Below are positions 44,601 through 57,000 of a stretch of 60,000 nt of DNA, piece after piece. This DNA comes from Symbiodinium natans. Taxonomy: Eukaryota; Sar; Dinophyceae; Suessiales; Symbiodiniaceae. Location of the stretch: assembly GCA_905221605.1 (NCBI GenBank), contig CAJNDS010000535.1, positions 856,977 through 916,976 on the forward strand. Direction: 5' to 3'. The position numbers and the translations under genes were made by a program. The notes under the pieces are model-generated. The model saw nothing but the letters and a program-made list of their open reading frames with translations, was not told where the DNA came from and made no database searches. How positions within the stretch are numbered: position 1 is the first letter of the stretch; each line of letters opens with the position of its first letter.

Positions 44601-47600
44601 AAACCTGGAAACCTGCACGTTTAGGGGGTCCAAACCTGGAAACTGCACGTTTTGGGAGGTCCAAACCTGGAAACCTGCGCGTTTGGGGGGTCCAAACCTG
44701 GAAATCTGCACGTTTTGGGAGGTCTAAACCTGAAAACCTGCATGTTTGGGGGGTCCAAACCTGGAAACCTGCACGTTTTGGGAGGTCCAAACCTGGAAAC
44801 CTGCCCTGCGTACCCCGAATTAGTAGAAAGTTCAGGTGATGGGAATAATTTTTCTGGCCCCTGAGACCATGCAATATAGGTTTAAGGACCTCGAAACCTG
44901 GACAAAACCTCTTCACTCCAATCGTGACAGAAATATTTGGGGCTCTGTGCGCATCTCCAATGACGAGTTTGAAGGGGCCAAAACTTGATTCTAGGCCCTG
45001 AAAATCCGGATAGAACCATGATATCTTCAAGCCTTGCACCTCCAAGACCCTTCAATTTTGGAGGGTTAGCCGAGAACCGAGTCATGTTTTTGCGACAGTT
45101 TGATTGTTTCAAAACAAGTTTGGAGGGACCCAAACCTTTCAGTATCATGCTCTATTTGACTTGGGCTCCTGGCCGAAACCGGTTCGCTGTCGAAACGGTT
45201 CCGGTTTTCGGTTCGCTTGCGGTTCGCGGTTCCTACGGTTCGTGTTTGCTGGCCGGTTTTGGCGGTTCGGTTCGTGGCGGTTCGGTTCGTGCGGTTCCGG
45301 TTCGGTTCCAGAACCTTCCTGCTGAACCCTAAAACCTAAACCCTCACCGGATTTACGGTTCTTCAGATTGAGTTTGTGATGTGAGTCTTAATCTGTTGGG
45401 GCCATCAAGCATTTGCGGTTGGTGCGGCCTCCTTCCCACCGTCCGAAATGCTATAGTTCAGGCTGGCAGGTAGTGTAGCTCTTTGGTTTCGTTGCGGCTT
45501 CTTGCTAAGCTGGGGAATTTAGCAGTACTTGGAGGTTCATGGTACTTATTAACCAATTATGACTGTACTTAGAACTGTACTTATAGCGGTATTCGAGCAT
45601 CTAAGGGGCTTATCAGTGGGTTATAACTACACTTATAATGGGTAAATCAGTACCACGAACCTCCAAGTATGAGCCTCAGCCCTAACCCCCCTCAGCTTGG
45701 CCGCCTACAGGTCCTTGCGCGCCGAGCCTTGAAGAAGTTTTTGCACAAGGACGGGTCAGGGACTCAATGTCCGAGGGGAGAAGCTGTGGGGGTCGTGGTT
45801 TCGGGTTTAGGGCTCAGGGTTTTGGGACTCTAGCTGTGGAAGGGTCCTGCCACGCCCTCTATACTTGGAGGTTCATGGTACTTATGAGCCAACTATAACA
45901 GTACGCATAGCTGTACTTAGAACCATATTGGGGCACTCAGGGGGCTTATAAGTGGGTTATAGCAACACTTATGATGGGTCAATAAGTAGCATGAACCTCC
46001 AAGTACTACCCCCCCTAGGTTGCCCCCATAGTTGAACCTGGGGGGGAGGTAATTTAATTTAGAGGTGGGTAGTACCCCTAAAACCTAAACCCAAAACGCC
46101 GGATTAAGGTTATTTAAGGGGGGGACCTGGGGGGGGCGGGGGGGGAGGGGGGGTATAGCCCTAAACCCTAAACCCTAAACCCGCCCACCACCCCTTTTTA
46201 TGTGTGGGTGAGTGGGCGCTGTCGAGCGCCAGCGAGACCTTCGCAGGCTCTGCTGGAGCTGCAGAGCCTGCAGGCACACCCCTGAGGGGTCGCCAAGCTA
46301 GAGTCGCCTAGCATAGTCCCTATGATATATATATATATATATATATTATTACCCTAAACCCTAGATTTTTCTGTTGTCGGCGGGCGCCGCCCCTAAACGG
46401 ATACCCCCCCCCCCCTATCCGAAGTCAATTTGGGGGCTGCCCGGGCCTTTAACCAGGATACCGCCCCCCCTATCCGAATTCAATTGCGGGGGGGACCCCC
46501 TATCCGAATTCAATTGTCGGGGGGGTCAATGCTTTAAAACGGATACCCCCCCCCCCATCCGAAGTGAATTTGGGGGCTGCCGGGCCTTTGACAAGGATAC
46601 CCCCCCCCCCCTATCCGAATTCAATTGCGGGGGGGCCCCCGGGCCTTAAAACGGAAACCACCACCCCCTATGACGCCCCCCCCCCCTATCCGAAGTCAAT
46701 TTGGGGGCTGCCCGGGCCTTTAACCAGGATACCGCCCCCCCTATCCGAATTCAATTGCGGGGGGGACCCCCTATCCGAATTCAATTGTCGGGGGGGTCAA
46801 TGCTTTAAAACGGATACCCCCCCCCCCCATCCGAAGTGAATTTGGGGGCTGCCGGGCCTTTGACAAGGATACCCCCCCCCCCCTATCCGAATTCAATTGC
46901 CGGATAATTGAGGGGAGGCTGCCCGGGACTTCAAACCGGATACCCCCCCTTTTAGGGGCTGGCCGGGCCTTTCCCTTCCTTCCGAAGTCAATTTGGGGGG
47001 GGGGGGGCCGGGGCCTTTACAGGATACCCTTCGGGCCCGGGCCTTCCCCCAACGTCAAACCCGGCTTTTCTCTCGGAAGCTTCTAGACATGACCTTCACA
47101 CGGTATCTTTAGAACAACAGGTCTTTTGCCACACAGCCTTGACACTCCGGCAAAGCGAATAGTATATAGAAACAATGCGCAGGCCCTCCGGCCAAAGACG
47201 TCCCCCAACGCAAAACCTGGTTTTTCTTTCGGAGACGTCCCCCAACGCAAACCTGGTTTTTCTCTCGGAAGCTTCTAGACATGACCTTCGCACGGTATCT
47301 TTGGAACAACAAGCCTTTTGGCCCAACGTCAAACCAGGTTTTTCTCGTGGAAGCTTCTAGACATGACCTGCGCACGGTATCTTTAGAACACCAGGCCACC
47401 CAGCCTTGACACTCCGGCAAAGCGAATAGAAACAATGAGAAGGCCCTGATTTTCTCATGACCTTCACACGGCATCTTTAAAACAGGCCTTCTCCATGCAG
47501 CCCCCCTCGAAATCAATTTGGGGGGGGGGGGTGGCTGCCACGCAGCCTTGACAATCTCCCCCAACGCAAAACCTGGTTTTTCTTTCGGAAGTTCACAAGG

Positions 47601-50600
47601 TCTCTTTGGAGCAACAAGCCTTTTGCCATGCATTTCTCGAAACATCTTCTTAAATGTTACCTGGTAGCAGGGCATCTTCATAGGCAAGCTCCATGACATC
47701 GGAAAGCATATTAGGTAGTAGTCTGAAGTACAGTGGTGGACGCAAAAGTGTTTGAAGGTGGGCTGGCTTTGGTTTGGCTGGTTCCGGCTTGGTTTCGTTT
47801 TGAGTTGTGATAGGGTGGCCTTGGGGTGGGCTTGTCTGCATACTACTGCGTTCAGCTGACCCGTGCTACACCCTAAACCCTAAACCCTAAACCCTAAACC
47901 CTTATCGAGGGGGTTAGTAGGGAAACCCATGATAGGACCTCCGGCGCTGCATCGACGGCGAGGAGGGTACGCTCCTGGCGCGCACCGCACCCGAGCTTCT
48001 GCTGCAACCTAAACCCTAAACCCTGAACCCTGAACCCTGAACCCTAAACCCTAAACCCTAAACCCTAAACCCTAAACCCTAAACCCTAAACCCTAAACCC
48101 TAAACCCTAAACCGGATTCGGGTTTCTTAGTTTCTGAGAAAGTACACTTTACACTTCTTGGGATACTATAGTCCCCTATAGGACTGAAAGTGTGCACTTT
48201 TTGGGGGCTTATGAACTCAGCAGCTAAGGTTTAGGGTTTTGGGTTTTTTGGGTTTTTGGGTTTTTGGGTTTTCGGGTTTTTGGGTTTTTGGGTTTTTGGG
48301 TTTTTGGGTTTTTGGGTTTTTGGGTTTTTGGGTTTTTGGGTTTTTGGGTTTTTGGGTTTTTGGGTTTTTGGGTTTTTGGGTTTTTGGGGTTTTGGGGTTT
48401 TGGGGTTTTGGGGTTTTGGGGTTTTGGGGTTTTGGGGTTTTGGGTTTGGGGGTTTGGGGGTTTTGGGGTTTTTGGGTTTTTGGGGTTTTGGGGGTTTTGG
48501 GGTTTTTGGGTTTTTGGGTTTTTGAGTTGTAGGGTTTAGGGGGTAGGGTGTTGGGTTGAGGGTTTAGGGTTTGGTGTGCAGGGCTTCGGGCTTAGGGTTT
48601 TTTGGGTTTAAGGGTTATGGTTCAGGGTTGAGGGTTTCAGGTTGAGCATGCCGTTCCACAGGGGTCCATGAAATAGCTACGTAGTGAAACATTTGGCGCC
48701 AGTTTAGGGTTTAGGGTTTGGGGTTTAGGGTTTTGGGTTTAGGGTTGCGTATTCCTTCATTTCACCATGGTTCATGGCTCAGGGTCCCAGACGTTCTAGC
48801 CTGTTTTTGGCAGTCTGAAGTATGTCATTACGAGCAGTTGGGTGCTAAGGGGGCTGCAGGAGTTGGGTTTGTAGGAGGCGTTGAAGCACGCATGTGTCTT
48901 TTCAAGTGAAGTATAGGCTGTATGAAAGGGTTAGGGGCCCTCTCTGGGCAGCGATAAACCTTCACGGTCACGGGCCCCCCACCCCAAATCCTAAAGCGTT
49001 GAGTCGTGTTCTGTGCCATCTTAGGACAGGCTTGCGCTGCGAGAGGACACACCAGGGCATCCGCAGATTCCCAAACCCTCGACCCCAGACCCTAAGCCCG
49101 TTCCAAGCCCTAAACCCTAAACCCTCAACCCTAAACCCCAAACCCTAAACCCTAAACCCTCAACCCTAAACCCTAAACCCCAAACCCCGCATGAACAGAG
49201 GTCCCCGCCTCCCTACGCTGCCAAGTTTTCAGTAGGGAAGGCCCAAGACTTTAATGAGTTTTAAGGGTTTAGGGTTTAGGGTTTATTTAGGGTTTAGGGT
49301 TTAGGGTTTAGGGTTTAGGTCTAAACCCATAAACCTCAGCCATAAAACCATATATATCCAGACCGGTGAGGGCCGGACCCCAGAAATCACAAGCCTGCAC
49401 CTTGAGGGCAAGCCCTGGACCTCCCGAAACTCAAGCCCGCAGGGTTTGGGGTTTGGGGTTTAGGGTTACCAGCGTTTAGGGTTTAGGGTTTAAGGTTTAG
49501 GGTTTAGGGTTTAGGGTGAACCCTCAATCCCAAAAATCCCTATACTCCCGCTATTAACTCTACAATCCCTATGATCCCTTCAACCCTGATGGGCTAAAGG
49601 GGCAACACCCCTGAACCAGGACAAATCGCTATAAACCCCATAATCCCTATGTTTAGGGTTTAGGGTTTCGGGTTTATAAGCCCCATAATCCCTTTAATCC
49701 TTCTAAACCCTATATATAAATCTTGTAAACCCGTTGTAATCCCGTTATTCCCGAGAACCCCTATAAACTTGGTAGTCCAGTGAGTACCCTTTTCCCTTTG
49801 CTTGTGGTTCAAGGTTACGATATAAAGCAACCAACCGCCAAGAAAGGGTACCCTCATTATAGCCCTAAACCCTAAGCCCTAAACCCTCAACCCTCAATCC
49901 TCAACCCTCAACCCTCAACCCTGAACCCTGAACCCTAAACCCTAAACCCAAAAAAGGGGGCACCAGTAGTATAACAACCAGGACACCTCCCTGCACCTCT
50001 ACACCACCTCGGTGCCCTGCGGCAATGCCTCCTGGAAGCGCTGGGCCAAGGGAGGAAGCAGCTCGGAAGGGTTTAGGGTTTAGGGTTTAGGGTTTAGGGT
50101 TTAGGGTTTAGGGTTTAGGGTTTAGGGTTTAGGGTTTAGGGTTTAGGGTTTAGGGTTTAGGGTTAGGGTTTAGGGTTTAGGGTTTAGGGTTTAGGGTTTA
50201 GGGTTTAGGGTGTTCATGGCCTTGGCTCCCACTCCGAAGCAGCGAGGCACGTGCCCCAAGATCGACATGGAGGCAACGACGGTGTGGCCAAAGCAGCTGC
50301 ATCCAAAGATACATCTCCACGCAACTCGTCGACCCTAAACCCCAATTATTTTCCCTAAACCCTAATTATAAACCTAAATTATAAACCCTGATTTTAAACC
50401 CTCACTATAAACCCTAATTATAAACCCTAGTTAGAAACCCTAAACCCTAAAACAACTTAGCCCTAAACCCTAGACCCTGACCCTAAACCCTAACCCCCCC
50501 CCCCCCCCCCAAAAAAAAAAAAAAAAAACTAGACCCTAATCCCTAAACAATGCCTAAACACTCAGCCTTGACTATCCCAAACTAAGCAGAGTTAGGGTGG

Positions 50601-50995
50601 TGTACCCTGAGGTCCACCAAGCCTGAAGCGTTTAAGACCCAGATCCGGCACTCCGAAGCCTACACTTAGTAGTAGAGTAGGTAACCTTTAACCTTTTTGG
50701 GTTAGTAGATTCCCCTTAGAATCCCAAAGGTTAACCTTTAAAACCCCTAGGTACTGGACAACTAAGTACAGCCCTGGACCAGACGAAAGCTTTCTTGAGC
50801 ACAAGCCCCGAACCCTCCCTCCCCTCAGCTCTAAAACGTTTTCTGGCATGCGCAGTCGCACACCCTAGTCCCCCCCTAGTTCTGCTTTCGGCCCTAAACC
50901 GTAAACCCCAAACCCCAAACCCCAAACCCCAAACCCCAAACCCCAAACCCCAAACCCCAAACCCTAAACCCTAAACCCTGGCCCTAAACCCTAAA

Positions 50996-51029
<34 letters not shown>

Positions 51030-54000
51030 GCACTTGTTCTGTGGAAGCCAGGAGCCACAAGGCCCCACCCCAAATCCTTGAACAGGGTTTGAGGTGTAGG
51101 ATCTGGGGTTAGGGTTTAGGGTTTGGGGTTTAGGATTCAGGGTTTAGGGTTTAGGGTTTATGGTTTAGCGTTTAAGGTTTAGGGTTCGGTTTATGGTTTA
51201 GGATTTAGGCTTTTAATTTAGGGTTGAGGGACTCTAAACCCCCCCAAACCCCTCAGCCTCAAGGCACGCCACGAGGGGCAAGCCTCCTTCTTGACCAAGG
51301 CCTCAGCCACATGGAAGTTTCAGGAGGTCATCGATATTCTGAGGTAGGGTTTGGGGTTTAGGGTTTAGGGTTCAGGATTTAAGAAGCGGCGCAAAAGAAG
51401 GCTTAAGTAAGGCTTGCAATAGTTTAGAGATGCATGTTCCTGTGTATGTCCCTCCCGTAATTCAGGGCACCCAAAATACCGGTTTTTTAGAGATCTGGCC
51501 ATATACATATGGGTTAGGGTTTAGGGTTCAGGGTTCCGGGTCCATAGGGTCCATATCACTGGTGCTGGTGAGCGTATATAGGGTTTGGGGCTCTCAGGGT
51601 TCCGAACCCTAAACCCTAAACCCTAAACCCTAAACCCTGAACCCTGAACCCTAAACCCTAAACCCTAAACCGTAATTGTTGGATTTAGGGCTTAGGGTTC
51701 CAGGTTTAGGGCCTTAGGCACGTATTGCTGTGAGTGTAATTGTTGTGTTTAGGGCTTAGGGCTTCGGATTTAGGGCTTCGCTGAGGGTTTAGGGTTAGGC
51801 CTTAGGGCTTAGGGTTTAGGGCTTCGGGCTTAATTAGGGTGCCCATGTCAACAGATCCCTTCCCACGTCGAGCGAAAGGGTGCTTTCTAGCATGTGGGGT
51901 TCGCGTGGGCTTGTTGATTAGTCGTTTTTTCAGGCCTCGAGCTTCTGAAGCCCTCACACCCAGAAGGCCTCAACTCGAAGCCCTAAACCCTAAACAACCC
52001 TACCGTCCAGAATGAAAGCGGACAAAACCCTAAACCCTAAACCCTAAACCCTAAACCCTAAACCCCTCACCTTCAGCCCCCGGGGAGTGGAAATCTTGCA
52101 CAGGCTTCGGCATCTGCACCAGATGCCGACACACCTGTCGGCACCCAGCGCCTAGGGCTGTCAGGGTTTGAGGGCTTAAGGGCTATTTGAGTTGAAGGGT
52201 TGAGATACTTTAAGGGCTTATAGAATAGTTCAGGGCTTTGTACAAGGGTATGAGTTTAAGGGTTGAGATACTGGTTTAAGGGTTTATAGAATGGTTTAGG
52301 GCTTTGCACAATCAAGGGTTTGAGGGCTTAAGAGCTTAAGAGTTAGTTCGAGGCGACTCTAGGGCTCGATTCGCAGGATTTTGGGATTAGGGTTTTGGGT
52401 TCTTGGGGTCTCGGGCCATGGCTGAAGGTTGGGATGTTCCCCCTTTCCTAACAGTCCTTCATAGGGATTCTCATCGGGGGTACTATAATCCCTACTAGGC
52501 CTGTTAGTATAAGGCCCAACCCTAAACCCTAAACCCTAAACCCTAAACCCTAAACTAGTAGAAAGCACCCGAAGACCGAAAGACAGCCTGAACACCCTCC
52601 GAGGTTTCTCGGAGCCTGGGGTGCAAAGCAGGCTCTGGATCCGTTCCTAGGGTTTAGGGTTTAGGGTTTAGGGTTTAGGGTTTAGGGTTTAGGGTTTAGG
52701 GTTTAGGGTTTCGGGTTTCGGGTTTAGGGTTTAGGGTTTCGGGTTTTGGGTTTTGGGTTTAGGGTTTAGGGTTTAGGGTTTAAGGGTTTAAGGGTTTAGG
52801 GTTTAGGGTGTAGGGTCTAGGGTTTAGGGATTAGGGTTTAGGACTTTTTGGCCTTAGGGGTTGAGGGTTTAGGATTTCTGGGTTTCGGCTTTGGGGTATA
52901 TGTCAGGACTTTTCAAGGGTGGGAAGTAGCTACAGCGCAGAACCTTAGGGACTTTTTACGGAGCATGCGGAGGACAAGGGAGCGGTGGTCGGGATCACTA
53001 GGCTACCTACCTTCATTGGAACCCCCCCGCCCCCTACCAACGGTGTAATGCCGCGAATGAATGAACAGCCTTCACATGCCTTGTTCCTCCTAAACCCTAA
53101 TCCCTAAACCCTAAACAACATAAACCCTAAACCACATAAACCCTAAACCACATAAACCCTAAACTACATAAACCCTAAACCATAAACCCTAAACCCTAAA
53201 CCCTCTGCCTCGACATCTCAGGTAGACGATTATCAGCCTCTGCCAAACACCCTAAACTCCTAAACCCCTCAGCCCTCTGCTTCTGTGGGGAGATCCCTCG
53301 AAGACCCTTAACCCTAAACCCTAAACCCTAAACCCTAAACCCTAGACCCTAAACCCTAAACCCCCTCAGCCCTCCCGCCAGGGCCCCCTCACCTGCAGCG
53401 ACAAGATCGCCATTTGGGCCTCCTTGGGCCTGGGAGGCACCTGGGGGGTGTGGAATATCCCTTAGGTTACGGGTTCCGGGTTTAGGGTTTGGGGTTTGGG
53501 GTTTGGGGTTTGGGGTTTGGGGTTTGGGTTTGGGGTTTAGGGTTTCGGGGATTGGGGTTCGGTTTTTTGTGGTTGTTTTCAGGGCTCATGCTTTTTGGGT
53601 GGTTTTATATAGGGTTTGAAGGGCTTTAGGGGTTTGTTCTTTTTTCGGTCTTTCGTGGTTTTTGTTTTATCATTCAGGGCTTGAGGTGCAGGAGTATAGG
53701 GCGGAGGGTAAAGGGTGCAAGTGGGAGCTAGGGAGCTTCGTTCGTGCTGAATACGGCAGGGTGATGATGCACCTAGAGGGGCGAATTCGCGCCTCGAAGC
53801 GAAGCCGACAAACCCTCAGCCCTAAACCCTAAACCCTACGCCCTAAAGTCCTACGCCTTAAACCCAACGAAGCCACAAAACCCGAAAACCCCAAACCCTA
53901 GACCCCGAAACCTAAAGCCCTAAACCCTCAGCCTTAAAACCCTAAACGCTAAAAGCCCTAAAGCCTTACCCTAAAACTCCAGACCCTAGACACGAAAACC

Positions 54001-57000
54001 CTAACCCCCAGACCCCTAAACCCCAAACCCTGAACCCTAGACTCCTAGACCCCACAACCCTAAACCCCAAACCCCAAATCCTAAACCCTAAACCCTAAAC
54101 CACAAACCCCTAAACCCTAAACCCTAAACCCTAAACCCTAAACCCTCCCCATAGACGCTTGGCCACCAAGGGCACACGCTGAGCGCCGGCGTGGAGCCTC
54201 TTCGCCTGTCGTCCTGCACGGCCCGGCCCTCAACCCTCCCCTTTCCGGGGTTTAGGCTTGAGGGTTTGGAGTTTAGGGTTTTGGGTTTAGGGTTTGGAGT
54301 TTAGGGTTTAGGGTTTGGAGTTTAGGGTTTAGGGGTCTAGGGTTTAGGGTTTGGGGGGCTTAGGGTTTAGGGTTTCGGGTGTCCCAATAACCCGAGAACC
54401 TCTCTCAAAGTTCAAAAGTGAAGCCAACAGAGCCCATCTAATCCGATGGCATGACTATTTCATGCGGTGTTTTTAATGGGCTTGCCCTGACCTGCAAAGT
54501 TAAGGGGCTAAGGTTTGGGAAGAGCTCGACAAGCTGCCGTTCATGCGGACTACTCTTGTCACCGGAAGAAGCGGGTACTTATCGTATAGTCATAAGACTA
54601 GGACTTTTTGTGATTTTCGTCCTGTCATGCCATCATGTTCTCAGCGGGAAGCGGAACATCCCCGGAGAGAGGAGATTGGATCAAATGGGGAGGGGTCATG
54701 TTGGGCAAGTGAATCAATGTCCATTTGGCAGGCTGCTTCGTTGTCTTGGAGAAACCGGCTCACTTCTCTTCGACTTCCCTGAAGTTCGGAGAGCGCTGGC
54801 GGACATTCAACCCTACACCCTAAACCCTAAACCCTAAACCCTAAACCCTAAACCCAGGGTACGGGGGTCGGTCGCTGAAGCCTTTGTGGCTGGAGGGAAA
54901 TGCTCCCTGGCTGCGGCGGCTCGAGTTGGATGAGGCTGCAGCGCAAAAGACTGCGTGAGAGAGCACCTTTGCCTCACTCGAACAGCCATGGGAATATCTG
55001 CGGCCACGAACAGCTGCTCAAGGAATCACCTCGCCCTAGTTCCGTGACGTTGCGAAGTCCACGGCTTCCGGCTCGGTGAAAAACTTGTTAGGTTAGTTTT
55101 GCGTTTAATCTTTTGATGTAAGGCCTTGAGCCTCAATTCCCTGACAACGCAGAAGACTGAACGACCTCGGCCCCTAGACTCTGAAAGTCTAGGCAGGCTT
55201 TAACACCCTCTAGAATCTAAAACCCTGACATAACCCCAAATCCTTAAACCTTTGAACCCCCTAAACCCAAAACCCTAAACCCTAAACCCTAAACCCTAAA
55301 CCCTAAACCCTAAACCCTAAACCCTAAACCCCAAACCCTAAACCCTAAACCCTAAACCCAGGACAGCCCTCAAAGGCCCTCAAAGGCCCTCAAAGCCCTT
55401 GAACTGCACAATTCCGCAGATCGGCCGAAAGTTCTCCTGGCCGCACGCCGCCCGCGCCCTGTGCTGCCGGCTGCAGAACTTCACGCCAGAGAGCCTCCAG
55501 GTGCAAGGGGTTTAACCCTAAACCCTAAACCCCTGCAGCCCAGCTCAAACTCGATCTGCTAACGCTAAAACTCTTATCGGTTTAGGGTTTAGGTTTAGGG
55601 TTTGGGGCTCCTGCTGAAGCTTCGGTTGCGGGCGCAGGGCCCGAAATGCCCTCAACTTTCCAATGGACCACCCAAATCCCAAACCCCAATAACCCCAAGA
55701 AGCCTAAGCCCTGATGACCCTGAGATCTTCTTTCTAGGTTCGTACCGACGAAAGCCTACGGGCTTCGCAAGCTTTGAGGGCCTTAGGGCTCAGGGTTGTT
55801 TAGATCCGCCCTGAACCCTGAACCCTGAACCCTAAACCCTAAACCCTGCTGTTCTCATGAAGGTTTTGGGGCTTTCGGGCCTCTCCCCCCCCCCCCCCCC
55901 CAAAAAAAAAAAAAAAGCACAAAAAAAAATCGTTTAGATCAGCGAAAAAAAACCGCCCTAAGCCCTAATAGGGTTTAACCCTAGAATGCCTAAACCCGAA
56001 TGACCCTAAATCCTAAACCCTAATGACCCCAAGCGTTAAAATCCCTCAATACCCCTAAACCCTAATGAACATAAACCCTAAACCCCAATGACCCTCAACC
56101 GTAGCATCCCTAAATATCTTAGTAGCTGAGGGAGTACACTTTACACTTTTTGGGATACTCTAATCCCCTATAGAACTGAAAGTGCACACTTTTTTGGGGC
56201 TAACCCTAAACCCTAAACCCTAAACCCTAAACCCTAAACCCTAAACCCTAAACCCTAAACCCTAAACCCTAAACCCTAAGCTACTCAAGCTCAGAGTCGC
56301 CCAGGGAGTATGAGATTCAAAGCTTGTTGCCAGGGAAGAAGAGAGCAGCCTTGACAGCCCAGACACAGGGTTTTAGGTTTGGGGTTTAGGGTTTAGGGTT
56401 TAGGGGGTTGAGGGGGTTGAGGGGATTTAGGGAAATTAGGGGGTTTAGGGGGTTTAGGGGGCTTGGGGGGCTTAGGGGGCTTAGGGTGATAGAGGAGCGC
56501 AGAGCATGCGCGGGCCACGGGTAGAGGGCGGCTCGGTTTTTCTCACGCCGAGGCGAACAGATTCATCCATGTACAAACCCTGAACCTCACACCCTACACC
56601 CCTAAACCCTAAACACTGAGCCCTAAGCCCTAAACCCTAAACCCTTTAGGGGCTTAGGGGGTTTAGGGTTTAGGGTCCCAGGCTCAAGAGCTGAACTCCA
56701 GACTTTCAAGAAAAACCACAGCCCCGAGCCGCCAAAAGAGGTGAGCTAAAGCCTAAACCCTAAACCCTAAACCCTAAACCCTAAACCCTAAACCCTAAAC
56801 CCTAAAGCCTAAAGCCTAAAGCCTAAAGCCTAAAGCCCCAAACCCAGGAGTTGCCCCGGGGTTACGGCCTGCAGCACCTGGACTTGCCACTTAACAGCCA
56901 GCAGGGGTCGCAGGCTTTTCAGTGAAATGGGCGTCAAGGTCCCTAAACCTTGAACCCAAACCCTTGCACCCTCAAACCCTTAAACCCTTGAACCCTTAAA

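Noticed and set aside
47109-47699. 196-codon minus-strand frame
   Set aside because: It crosses several copies of a diverged repeat and has no domain.
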